Shown here in pieces: positions 34,597-42,246 of a stretch of 64,000 nucleotides of DNA. The notes under the pieces were generated by a model. That model made no database searches and had not been told where the DNA came from. It saw nothing but the letters and a program-made list of their open reading frames with translations. The stretch lies in contig NZ_CP108568.1 in the NCBI RefSeq assembly GCF_036010485.1, forward strand, positions 7,238,001 to 7,302,000, read 5' to 3'. The stretch comes from Streptomyces sp. NBC_01198 (GTDB lineage Bacteria > Actinomycetota > Actinomycetes > Streptomycetales > Streptomycetaceae). The number at the start of each line of letters is the position of its first letter. Positions within the stretch are counted from its first letter, which is position 1. The translations under genes and the position numbers were made by a program.

Positions 34597-34701
34597 GACC
34601 GGACCCTACCCGCAGGGCCGGGCCGTCCGCCCGGTGTTCACAAGGGTGCAGGCGCGCTCGCGACCGGTCGCGGAACCGGCCCCCTGACGATCACGAACGG
34701 G
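34572..34701. repeat. 13-bp perfect inverted repeat flanking the isochorismatase-like gene start
   Basis: CCCGTTCGTGATC at 34572-34584 and its exact complement at 34689-34701 are 104 bp apart, around the promoter region shared with the DUF397 gene. They could be two operator copies for one regulator. No regulator is identified. Confidence 0.45.
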
Positions 34702-34790
34702 CGGGCGGCGGGCGGCTTCCGTCATCTTGTGTCGGCGTGCGCCACGGCCGATAGGCTGGACGGGAAGGACGATGCGGGAGGAGAGCGGAC

Positions 34791-35030
34791 GTGGCGGATA
34801 GCACCACAGGACAGCCGTTGGCCAACGGGAAGAAGCCCCAACTGGATCTGACGGATGCGGACTGGCTGTCCAGCAGCCAGGGCACCGGAGATGTGCAGAT
34901 CGCCTTCGTCGAGGGCTACATCGCGATGCGGGACGGACGCCACCCCGACGGTCCCGCGCTGATCTTCACCCCCGCCGAGTGGCGTGCCTTCGTTCTCGGC
35001 GCGCGGGACGGCGAGTTCGACCTCACCTGA
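34791..35030 (+). CDS. DUF397 domain protein
   Basis: This is a 79-aa acidic protein with the DUF397 pattern: WLSSSQGTGDVQIAFVEGYIAMRD, then TPAEWRAFVLGARDGEFD. DUF397 proteins are abundant in streptomycetes, usually beside an XRE regulator that they counteract (BldB/WhiJ-type systems). No such regulator is adjacent here. The GTG start is preceded by GGGAGGAGAG. Confidence 0.9.
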   Translation: MADSTTGQPLANGKKPQLDLTDADWLSSSQGTGDVQIAFVEGYIAMRDGRHPDGPALIFTPAEWRAFVLGARDGEFDLT

Positions 35031-35039
35031 CGAGCGGCC

Positions 35040-35074
35040 CCGGGCGTACGACACGGTATCCGCCGTACGCCCGG
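35040..35074. terminator. Bidirectional terminator hairpin
   Basis: An 11-bp perfect stem, CCGGGCGTACG (35040-35050) with CGTACGCCCGG (35064-35074), has a 13-nt loop. It sits between the convergent DUF397 and maleylpyruvate-isomerase-like genes. Confidence 0.75.
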
Positions 35075-35101
35075 CAGGCCTCGGCCGTCGGCGGAAGGCC
35101 G

Positions 35102-35806
35102 TTACGGCCAACTGCCCAGCACTGGCAGCGGATCGCCGGTCAGCGGCTGCTGCGGCGGCCGCCCGGCCAGCCAGGCCGCCAGATCGGTGAGCCTGCCGCC
35201 GACCGCCACCGGCCGGCCCTCGCCCAGCGTCCAGGAGCGGTCCGCGTCCACCGCGGTCAACGTCACCGCGGTCCCGTACGGCACCCGCACGGACAGGAAG
35301 TCCAGCAGGTGGAAGCACAGTTGCGGCGGCCAGCGGTCGGGGCCGGCGCCCAGCAGCGCGTCCGAGGTGTGGATCTCCACTTCCCGCCACCAGGCCAGCC
35401 CCGCGGTGCGCAGGGTGCCGTCGCGGTAGGTCACCGGCCGCTGCCAGTCGTCGGGTCCGACACCGGACCAGGACGCCTCGGCCTCGTCCAGCGCGTCCTC
35501 CACCCCGGCGGCCAACTGCGCAGCGCTGCGGCCGTGTCCGGCCTCGATCGCCGCGTCACGGGCCGGCCGGCCGCCGTCGTAGACGTCGACCACCGTGCCG
35601 CGCAGCGCGTAGCGCGCCTGCCGGGCCAGCGCCCGCGCGACTCCCTCGATGTGGGTGAGCACATGGCCGCGGGTCCAGCCCGGCAGCGCGCTCGGGGCGC
35701 GGGCGGCGTCCTCGGTGAGGCCGCCGAGCAGCGCGCGCAGGCCGGCCTGGCCGGCCGCCAGCGCGGCCTGCAGGTCGACGTGTTCGGTGTGCGTCTGATC
35801 CGTCAC
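35102..35806 (-). CDS. Maleylpyruvate isomerase family (mycothiol-dependent, DinB-like) protein
   Basis: From GTG 35806 the product is 234 aa. Its N-terminal DinB-like four-helix bundle has the metal-binding residues in GWTRGHVLTHI and WWREVEIHTSDA, as in mycothiol maleylpyruvate isomerase. A C-terminal SCP2-like part follows. The frame is open to 35830, but the GTG at 35804-35806 overlaps the TGA of the upstream oxidase gene (GTGA), the usual coupled start. Confidence 0.85.
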   Translation of the reverse strand: MTDQTHTEHVDLQAALAAGQAGLRALLGGLTEDAARAPSALPGWTRGHVLTHIEGVARALARQARYALRGTVVDVYDGGRPARDAAIEAGHGRSAAQLAAGVEDALDEAEASWSGVGPDDWQRPVTYRDGTLRTAGLAWWREVEIHTSDALLGAGPDRWPPQLCFHLLDFLSVRVPYGTAVTLTAVDADRSWTLGEGRPVAVGGRLTDLAAWLAGRPPQQPLTGDPLPVLGSWP

Positions 35807-36456
35807 GGCCACAGCAGTCCCCGCTTCCATCCGTCGTCCGTGCGCGTGTAGTCGACCCGGGTGTGCCGGCGGTCGCGGTCGCCCTGCCAGAACTCCACGC
35901 TGTCCGGCCGCAGGGTGTAGAGCGTCCAGCCGGGTGCGACCCGGCCCGGCTCGCGCGCGATCCGGGCGGCGGCCGCGCGGACGGCCGCGTCCCTGGTCGC
36001 CAGGTCGGGGAGCGGGGTGCTCTGCCGGCCGAGCAGCGCCTCGGCGCGGGCGCCGGGGGAGCGGGCCAGGAAGTCCGCCGCGCCGGTGTCGCCGGCGCCC
36101 GCGGTGACCCGGCCGCGTACCCGGACCTGGCGGGCCAGCGGGGACCAGTAGAAGGTGAGCGCCGCAGCCGGGTGCCCGGCCAGCTCGCGCCCCTTGGGGC
36201 TGCCCGCGTCGGCGGCGAAATGCCAGCCGTCGGGGGAGACGTCCTTGACGATGAGGACCCGGGCCGACGGATCGCCGTCGGCGCCGAGCGTGGACAGGGT
36301 CATGGCGTGCGGTTCGCGCACCCCGGCCCGTACGGCGTCGAGCAGCCAGTCGAGGAACAGCTCCCGCGGGTCGGCGGGCAGCGCGTCGAGGTCGAACTCC
36401 GGCAGATCGCCCGAGAACACGTCCAGTCCGCGCAGCAGTTCGCGGAGATCGGACAC
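35803..36456 (-). CDS. Pyridoxamine-5'-phosphate-oxidase family flavoenzyme
   Basis: This is a 217-aa protein in PdxH form. It has PHAMTLSTLGADGDPSARVLIVKDVSPDGWHFAADAGSPKGRELAGHPAAALTFYW, then VRVRGRV and a C-terminal WTLYTLRPDSVEFWQG. FMN-binding Arg and Lys positions look conserved. It could oxidise pyridoxamine/pyridoxine phosphate or be a PdxH-like paralog. The GTG start at 36456 is adjacent to the dyad at 36474-36500 shared with the divergent CGNR regulator. Confidence 0.85.
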   Translation of the reverse strand: MSDLRELLRGLDVFSGDLPEFDLDALPADPRELFLDWLLDAVRAGVREPHAMTLSTLGADGDPSARVLIVKDVSPDGWHFAADAGSPKGRELAGHPAAALTFYWSPLARQVRVRGRVTAGAGDTGAADFLARSPGARAEALLGRQSTPLPDLATRDAAVRAAAARIAREPGRVAPGWTLYTLRPDSVEFWQGDRDRRHTRVDYTRTDDGWKRGLLWP

Positions 36457-36473
36457 AGGCACCCCCTCAGGTG

Positions 36474-36500
36474 TAATGGTATGCGGTGACGATAGCATTA
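36474..36500. promoter_or_regulatory. Operator candidate for the CGNR regulator
   Basis: TAATGGTAT (36474-36482) and ATAGCATTA (36492-36500) form an inverted repeat, 8 of 9 matching, with a 9-bp spacer. It lies in the 48 bp between the oxidase gene and the CGNR gene. It is AT-rich in a GC-rich context and probably overlaps both promoters. Confidence 0.6.
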
Positions 36501-36504
36501 GCCC

Positions 36505-37140
36505 ATGTCCGTTGATCATCTCGCGCTGGATCTCGCCGTCACGATCCGGCACGACGGTCACGGCGGTGTCGCCGACGACCTCACCGACCCGTCGGCGCTG
36601 ACGAGTTGGGTGCGCGCACGCGCGGGCGCCCTGCGCGCCGACCTGGCGTCCTGGCCGCACACCGCCGCGACCTTCACCGCCGACGCGGCCGTGCTCGGCG
36701 CGGCCGTCGAGGTGCGCACCGCGGTCCGCTCGCTCTTCGCCCGCGCGGTGCTTCCAGGACGGCCCAGCTCCGCCGACGCCGACCGGCTGCCGACCGCCCG
36801 GCAGGCCCTGGACCGGCTCAACGCGGCAGCGGCCCTGGTCCCCGTCAGCCCGTACCTGGACTGGCCGCAGGACGGCGCCCCCACCTCGGCCCGCACGGTC
36901 GTCGGCAGCCCCTCCGCCGCCGACCTGCTCGCTGCCGCGCTCGCCCGGCACGCCATCGGCTTCCTGACCGGCCCCGACCGGGACCTGCTGCGCGCCTGCC
37001 CGGCGCCGCGCTGCGTGCGCTACTTCGTCAAGGAGCACGCCCGCCAGGAGTGGTGCAAGCCCTCCTGCGGCAACCGCGCCCGGGTCGCCCGCCACCACGC
37101 CAGACAGCGCGCCGCCGGCAACGGCGGCGACGCGAGCTGA
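36505..37140 (+). CDS. CGNR zinc-finger (ABATE) transcriptional regulator
   Basis: This is a 211-aa protein. An N-terminal ABATE domain (LALDLAVTIRHDG) is followed by the C-terminal CGNR zinc finger, CPAPRCVRYFVKEHARQEWCKPSCGNRARVARHHAR. The four Cys bind zinc and the basic tail contacts DNA. Such regulators usually control a divergent operon, here the PNPOx-like oxidase and the maleylpyruvate-isomerase-like protein. Confidence 0.92.
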   Translation: MSVDHLALDLAVTIRHDGHGGVADDLTDPSALTSWVRARAGALRADLASWPHTAATFTADAAVLGAAVEVRTAVRSLFARAVLPGRPSSADADRLPTARQALDRLNAAAALVPVSPYLDWPQDGAPTSARTVVGSPSAADLLAAALARHAIGFLTGPDRDLLRACPAPRCVRYFVKEHARQEWCKPSCGNRARVARHHARQRAAGNGGDAS

Positions 37141-37560
37141 ATCGACCTGACGCGGGCTGAAGCGACCTGACGCGGGCCGACCCGGCCTGACGCGTGTTGC
37201 CGGCGGCGGCGACGGGGGATACGGGCGGTAACGGGGGCGCATCCGGGGCGCACGGGAGAACAGGCATGGCGCGTGGCCGGTGGGGGTCTGGCCGGGCGGA
37301 CAGCCGCCGTGACAGGCTCCGCGCAGGCCGGCCGCGCGGGAGCGTCCCTCCCCGCAGGCCGCCGCCCCAGCGCCGTGCCGGCCGAGTCCCCTGCCAGTGG
37401 CCGACCGGCACGGCCGTTCATGCTCGCACACGCATGATCGGCACCGCTGTTCATGCTCACGCACCGCACCTGACGGCGTACGCTGTGAGGCCACCGGACG
37501 GGTGTCCGCATGGCACGGCGTGCGCCGGGCGTGCGCCGTCCGGCCGCCAGGGGGTGCACC
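37141..37560. other. 420-bp region without a gene; short direct repeats
   Basis: Just after the CGNR gene, a 20-bp unit (CGACCTGACGCGGG core) is repeated 2.7 times at 37143-37197. Further on, a 21-bp sequence with core GTTCATGCTC occurs at 37407-37427 and again at 37440-37460 (18 of 21 identical, 33 bp apart, about three helical turns). The pair may be an operator for the ATPase gene downstream. No coding sequence is supported. Confidence 0.5.
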
Positions 37561-40254
37561 ATGCCGCAGCGCCAGACGCACAGCAGGCGCGCGCTGCTCG
37601 AACGCGAGGCCGAACTCGTCGCCGTCGACGAGGCGCTGAGCGAACTCAGCGGGCTGCGCCCGGACGGCACCGGGCACCCGGGCGCGCGGCGGCGCGGCGG
37701 TCTGCTCGCCTTCGCCGCCTCCGCGGGGCTCGGCAAGACCACGCTGCTCGCCGAAGTACGCAGGCGCGCCGCGGACCACGGCTGCACGGTGCTGTCCGCG
37801 CGCGGCGGCGACCAGGAGCAGCAGGTCGCCTTCCACGTGGCGCGGCAGCTGCTGCAACCGCAGCTCGCGGGTGTGCCCGAGGCCGAGATCAAGGCCACGC
37901 TGGGCAGTTGGTACGGCATCGTCGGGCCCGCGCTCGGCCTGTGCACCGCCGAGGGCCCCGCGCCCGACCCGCAGGGTCTGCGCGACGGGCTCGACTGGGT
38001 GCTCACCCACCTCGCGGTGCAGCGCGCCCCGGCCGTCCTGGTGCTGGACGACGCCCACTGGGCCGACCCCCAGTCGCTCAACTGGCTGGCCGCCTTCGCG
38101 CCGCGCGCAGACGACCTGGCGCTGCTCATCGTCGTCGCCTACCGGCCCGACGAACTCCCGGCCGGCGCCGAGTCCTTCCGCGGCCTGCCGGGCAGGGCCG
38201 GCCACCGCCCCATCGGCCTGGAACCGCTCACCGCGGCCGCCGTCGGCCGCCTGGTACGCGACTCGGTCGGCGAGCACGCCGACGAGGCCTTCTGCCGGGA
38301 GTGCTGGGCGGTCACCTCGGGGAATCCCTTCGAGGCCGTCGAGCTGACCGCCAAGCTCCGCGACCGCGGCGTCACCCCCGACGAGTCGAGCACCCACCTG
38401 TTGCGCGACCTCGCCGCCGCCACCAAGGGCCGCGGCCTGGTCAGCCGGCTCGAACGGCTGGGCCCCTCCACGGTCCGGCTCGCCTGGGCGGCGGCCGTCC
38501 TGGGCACCCAGGTGCCACCCGAGCTGGCCGCCGACGTCGCCGGGCTCGGCCGGGAGGAGGCCGCCGACTGCGCCGACCGGCTGCGCGAGGCCCGCATCCT
38601 CACCCGCAGCCGCACCCTGGAGTTCGCCCACCCGCTGATCGCCACCGCCGTCTACCACGCGATACCGGCCGCCGTACGGGTCGGCCTGCACGGCCAGGCG
38701 GCCTGGTCCGTGATGGACGCCGGGCTCGGGCCCTCGGTCGCCGCCCGGCACCTGCTGGAGACGCATCCCGAGGGCGACCCGTGGGTGGTGGCCCGGCTGC
38801 GGGACGCCGCCCGCGAGACCCTGCGGGCCGGCGCCCCGGAGTCGGCCCGCAGCTACCTCGGCCGCGCGCTGCGCGAACCCCCGCGGGAGGGCGACCGGGC
38901 CGCGGTGCTCTACGAGCTCGGCTGCTCCTCCCAGCTCCTCGAACCCTCCGTCACCGTCAACCACCTGCGGGCGGCGCTCGAGGAGCCGATCAGCGACCCG
39001 GCGATGCGCGACGGCATCGTCTTCCGGCTCTCGCAGTCACTGGCGCACAGCGACCGGCTCAGCGAGGCCGCCGAGGTCGTCGCGCACGCCGCCCGCACCG
39101 CCACCAGCGCGCGCACCCGGCTGCGGATGCAGGCCGAGCAGTTCATGTGGGACGCCTTCCGTGCCGACGAACCCGACTCGCCCGGCCGCTCCCGGCGGCT
39201 GACCCGCCTCGCCGACCGGCTCACCGGCCGCGACCTGACCGAGCGCTACATCATCGGACTGCGCGCCTGGGACGCCACCCTGCGCGGCGAGCACACCTCC
39301 ACCGTGCTGCGGCACGCGGACCGCGCACTGGACGGCGGGCTGCCGTGGGCCGACGAGAACTGGGGCTTCGAGGTCCCGGCGCTGGTCGCGATGACATACA
39401 TGTACGGCGACCGGCCGGAGCGGGCCGAGGAGCTGTTCGCCGTCGGGATCGCCGACTTCGAACGCCAGGGATGGCGCGGCGCGCACCTGTCCTTCGGGCT
39501 GCTGCTGCTCGGCTACGTCCGCTACCGCCAGGGCCGGCTCGCCGAGGCCGAGGAGCTGGCCCGCGACGGGCTGCGGCTGGCCGAGCGCGTCGGGCGCGGC
39601 ACCCCCGTGCAGTGGTACTCCGTCGCCGTCCTCATCGAGATCCTGCTGGCCCGCGGCCGCACCGGCGAAGCCGCCGAGCTCGCCGCCGAGTACGCCTTCC
39701 GCGAGCCCTTCCCGGCAGCCGTCACCTTCCCCGACGCCCAGGCCGTGCACGGCGAACTGCTGCTCGCCCGCGGCCTGCACGAGCGGGCCGTCGCGGAACT
39801 GGCCGCGGTCGGCCGCCGTCTCGACGGGCGCGGCATGCGCAACCCGGCCTGGTGCCCCTGGCAGCTGCACCTCGCGCTCGCCGAGTCCCACGTGGCGCCC
39901 GAGCGCGCCCGGCACACGGCGCTCGACGCCGTCATCCGGGCGCGGCAGTACGGCGCCAGGTCCACGATCGGCCACGCGCTGCTGGTCGCCGCGGAGGTCT
40001 CCGGCGGACCCGAACGGCTGAAACTCCTCGGCGAGGCGGTCAGCCACCTGGAGGCGTCCCCGTCGGCCTACCAGCGCGCCCGCGCCCTGGTCGCCCACGG
40101 CGTCGCCCTGCGCGCGGCCGGCCGCCCCGAGGAAGCCGCCGACCGCCTCCGGCGCGGCCTGGAGACGGCCCTGCAGTGCGCCGCCGACGGCACGGCGGAG
40201 CAGGCCCGCACCGAACTGGCGCTGACCACCGCTCCGAACGCCACGTCGGGCTGA
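37561..40254 (+). CDS. LAL-type large ATPase without LuxR DNA-binding domain
   Basis: About 897 aa from ATG 37561. It has an AAA_16/STAND ATPase N-terminus with Walker A (SAGLGKTTLL) and Walker B (VLVLDDAHWAD), a winged-helix-like region and a long helical TPR-like array. LAL regulators normally end with a LuxR helix-turn-helix. This one stops at ELALTTAPNATSG with no such domain, and none is visible in any frame before the next gene. It may act through a partner, or be a degraded LAL. Confidence 0.82.
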   Translation: MPQRQTHSRRALLEREAELVAVDEALSELSGLRPDGTGHPGARRRGGLLAFAASAGLGKTTLLAEVRRRAADHGCTVLSARGGDQEQQVAFHVARQLLQPQLAGVPEAEIKATLGSWYGIVGPALGLCTAEGPAPDPQGLRDGLDWVLTHLAVQRAPAVLVLDDAHWADPQSLNWLAAFAPRADDLALLIVVAYRPDELPAGAESFRGLPGRAGHRPIGLEPLTAAAVGRLVRDSVGEHADEAFCRECWAVTSGNPFEAVELTAKLRDRGVTPDESSTHLLRDLAAATKGRGLVSRLERLGPSTVRLAWAAAVLGTQVPPELAADVAGLGREEAADCADRLREARILTRSRTLEFAHPLIATAVYHAIPAAVRVGLHGQAAWSVMDAGLGPSVAARHLLETHPEGDPWVVARLRDAARETLRAGAPESARSYLGRALREPPREGDRAAVLYELGCSSQLLEPSVTVNHLRAALEEPISDPAMRDGIVFRLSQSLAHSDRLSEAAEVVAHAARTATSARTRLRMQAEQFMWDAFRADEPDSPGRSRRLTRLADRLTGRDLTERYIIGLRAWDATLRGEHTSTVLRHADRALDGGLPWADENWGFEVPALVAMTYMYGDRPERAEELFAVGIADFERQGWRGAHLSFGLLLLGYVRYRQGRLAEAEELARDGLRLAERVGRGTPVQWYSVAVLIEILLARGRTGEAAELAAEYAFREPFPAAVTFPDAQAVHGELLLARGLHERAVAELAAVGRRLDGRGMRNPAWCPWQLHLALAESHVAPERARHTALDAVIRARQYGARSTIGHALLVAAEVSGGPERLKLLGEAVSHLEASPSAYQRARALVAHGVALRAAGRPEEAADRLRRGLETALQCAADGTAEQARTELALTTAPNATSG

Positions 40255-40334
40255 CCGGTCCGCGGCGGTCCCGCCGCGGGCCGCCAGGCGTTCGCCGGGT
40301 CCCCGGCGCGCAGACCACCCCTTACCATGGCGGC

Positions 40335-40835
40335 ATGTCCTTCCTCCGCCGCCGCAGCGCAGCCACGCCCACCGGGCCGGACTTCGACGTACTCGCGATG
40401 GACCCGGGGGACTGGCCGGGCGACCTGGGTGCCGGACTGCTGCCGGGGCCCGACGGGCGGTGCGAGGGGATCTACCTGCGCTACGACCTCTTCGGCGGCC
40501 GCGGACCCGCGATGCTCATCGGCAACCTGCCGGAGGGCTCGCCCGCGCGCGAGCTGAACGAGGGGCAGGTGCCCTTCGAGGTGGCGCAGCTGCTCGCCGC
40601 GCTGGGCAACGACGAGCCCGCCGAGGTCACCGAGGTCGAGGACACACCGGTGTGGCAGGGCGACGGCCTGCTGATCGTCCGGCGGATCAAGATCTCCGAG
40701 TCGCGGGTGGCCTGCGCGCAGTTCGACCGCAGCGACGGCGTCCAGGTGACCATCGCCACCTGGGACCGGCCGATCACCGACGACCTCTACCAGCTGCTCA
40801 AGCCGCTGCCCGCGGCGATGTTCCAGGCCGGCTGA
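40335..40835 (+). CDS. Conserved hypothetical protein (166 aa)
   Basis: Mixed alpha/beta soluble protein. It has a short basic start (MSFLRRRSAATP), an acidic body (DFDVLAMDPGDWPGDLGAGLLPGPDGRCEGIYLRYDLFG) and a C-terminal beta-rich part (IKISESRVACAQFDRSDGVQVTIATWDRP). No transmembrane helix or known motif is seen. The ATG at 40335 is the most likely start. Function is unknown. Confidence 0.75.
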   Translation: MSFLRRRSAATPTGPDFDVLAMDPGDWPGDLGAGLLPGPDGRCEGIYLRYDLFGGRGPAMLIGNLPEGSPARELNEGQVPFEVAQLLAALGNDEPAEVTEVEDTPVWQGDGLLIVRRIKISESRVACAQFDRSDGVQVTIATWDRPITDDLYQLLKPLPAAMFQAG

Positions 40836-40904
40836 GACCGGCGCTGGGGCGTGGCGGGCGCTCCCGGCGGACCGGGTGCGCCGCCGTACCGGGTACGGAC
40901 GGCC

Positions 40905-40926
40905 GGCTGAGCCCCCGCGCTCAGCC
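40905..40926. terminator. Short hairpin between convergent genes
   Basis: GGCTGAG (40905-40911) pairs with CTCAGCC (40920-40926) around an 8-nt loop, downstream of the 166-aa protein gene and before the end of the convergent phosphotransferase gene. Confidence 0.5.
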
Positions 40927-40935
40927 CGCCCCCGC

Positions 40936-42018
40936 TCAGCGGGTGCCGACCGCGGCGCGGACCGCCCTGCGGGCCAGCCCGCAGTCGTCGTGCAGCCTGC
41001 GCAGCAGCAGCCGCTGCTCCTCGCCGGTCTCGACGGCACCCGGCGGCACCGGCCCGGTGGACCGCATGGTGCGCTGGACCGCCGTCTCGTAGGTACGGAT
41101 CTCCCGGGTCAGCACCAGCATCAGGTTGACCAGGAAGGCGTCCCGGGCCGCGGGCCCGGCGGCCTGCGCCTGCTGGCTGATCTGGCGGCGGGCCGCCTCG
41201 TCGTCACCCAGCACCGACCACAGCACCGCGAGGTCGTAGCCGGGCAGATACCAGCCCGCGTGCTCCCAGTCGACCAGTGACGGGCCGGCCGGCGACAGCA
41301 GCACGTTGGACAGCAGCGCGTCGCCATGGCAGAACTGCCCCTGGGCGTGCGCCAGTCCGTGCAGCAGCTTCTGCAGGTCGCCCATGTCGCGGTCGGTGAG
41401 CAGGCCCAGCTCGTGGTAACGGCTGATCCTGGACGGGTAGTCGATCGGAGCGTCGAAGGAACCGGGCGGCGGGCGCCACATGTTGATCCGCGCGTACGCG
41501 GACAGGGCGGCCCGCACATCGCCCCGGCTCGGCGGGTGCGAGGGGTGCCGCTGCGGCGAGACCACACGTCCGGGCATCCGCTCCATCACCAGGACGCAGC
41601 TGTCCGGGTCGGCGGCGATCAGCCGCGGTACCCGCACCGGCGGCCGGTGCCGGACGAAGGTCCGGTAGGCCGCTATCTCGTGGCGGAAACGATCCGCCCA
41701 CGCCGGTGAGTGGTCCAGCAGGCACTTCGCCACCGCGGGTGAGCGCCCCGAGGTGCCGATCAGCAGTGCCGTACGGCCACCGCGGCGCAGCAGCTGCACA
41801 GGGGTGAACTCGGGGCAGATCCGCTGCACCGCGGCGACCGCGGTGCGAAGCTGGGTCCCCTGCGGGCCGGTCAAGTCGAGTCTCCCGCTGAGCGGATGGG
41901 CGCCGCCGAGCGTCCCGCGCCGCAGAGCGGCTGCGGGACGGGTTCTGACGGCCGGCTCCGCGACGGCAGGGTACGCGGGGCGGGGTGGGGCGGACACGGA
42001 GGACGATGCCGAATACAT
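40936..42018 (-). CDS. Aminoglycoside-phosphotransferase-fold protein
   Basis: This is a 360-aa protein. The N-terminal 60 residues are Ala/Pro/Arg-rich. The kinase-like fold follows: ALLIGTSGRSPAVAKCLL, CVLVMERMPGR, the catalytic CHGDALLSNVLL (HGDxxxxN) and LVDWEHAGW (DWE metal site). Substrates in the APH/choline-kinase superfamily vary widely, and resistance is not implied. The ATG at 42018 is chosen because the upstream open frame lacks coding character and overlaps the divergent promoter region. Confidence 0.85.
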   Translation of the reverse strand: MYSASSSVSAPPRPAYPAVAEPAVRTRPAAALRRGTLGGAHPLSGRLDLTGPQGTQLRTAVAAVQRICPEFTPVQLLRRGGRTALLIGTSGRSPAVAKCLLDHSPAWADRFRHEIAAYRTFVRHRPPVRVPRLIAADPDSCVLVMERMPGRVVSPQRHPSHPPSRGDVRAALSAYARINMWRPPPGSFDAPIDYPSRISRYHELGLLTDRDMGDLQKLLHGLAHAQGQFCHGDALLSNVLLSPAGPSLVDWEHAGWYLPGYDLAVLWSVLGDDEAARRQISQQAQAAGPAARDAFLVNLMLVLTREIRTYETAVQRTMRSTGPVPPGAVETGEEQRLLLRRLHDDCGLARRAVRAAVGTR

Positions 42019-42246
42019 GGGAAGAAGCAGATCCCTTCGCGTGCCTACGAGTTCAGGGGCGCCGACCCCGGCCTGGCAACCGCACCCTGGGGAATGCGGC
42101 GCCGGGACGGGGTGGCGCGTTCCTACCTGACACCCGGTGCCCCATGGCAGACCATCTGGCGGACCCTGGCGAACCCTGGCGAATAGTCGCGGGGCGAATG
42201 TCGGGGGGAATAGTGTCAACAGCGCCGAGGAACCTGGGGGCTTGAC
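42019..42246. promoter_or_regulatory. Divergent promoter region upstream of the NsdA-like gene
   Basis: 228 bp between divergent genes. A 10-bp direct repeat CCCTGGCGAA occurs twice in tandem at 42164-42183, and GAATAGT occurs at 42181 and 42208. Any promoter assignment is uncertain. Confidence 0.3.

Noticed and set aside
40936..42018. Antibiotic resistance phosphotransferase
   Set aside because: The APH fold covers many kinases. Nothing in the sequence or neighbours points to a drug substrate.
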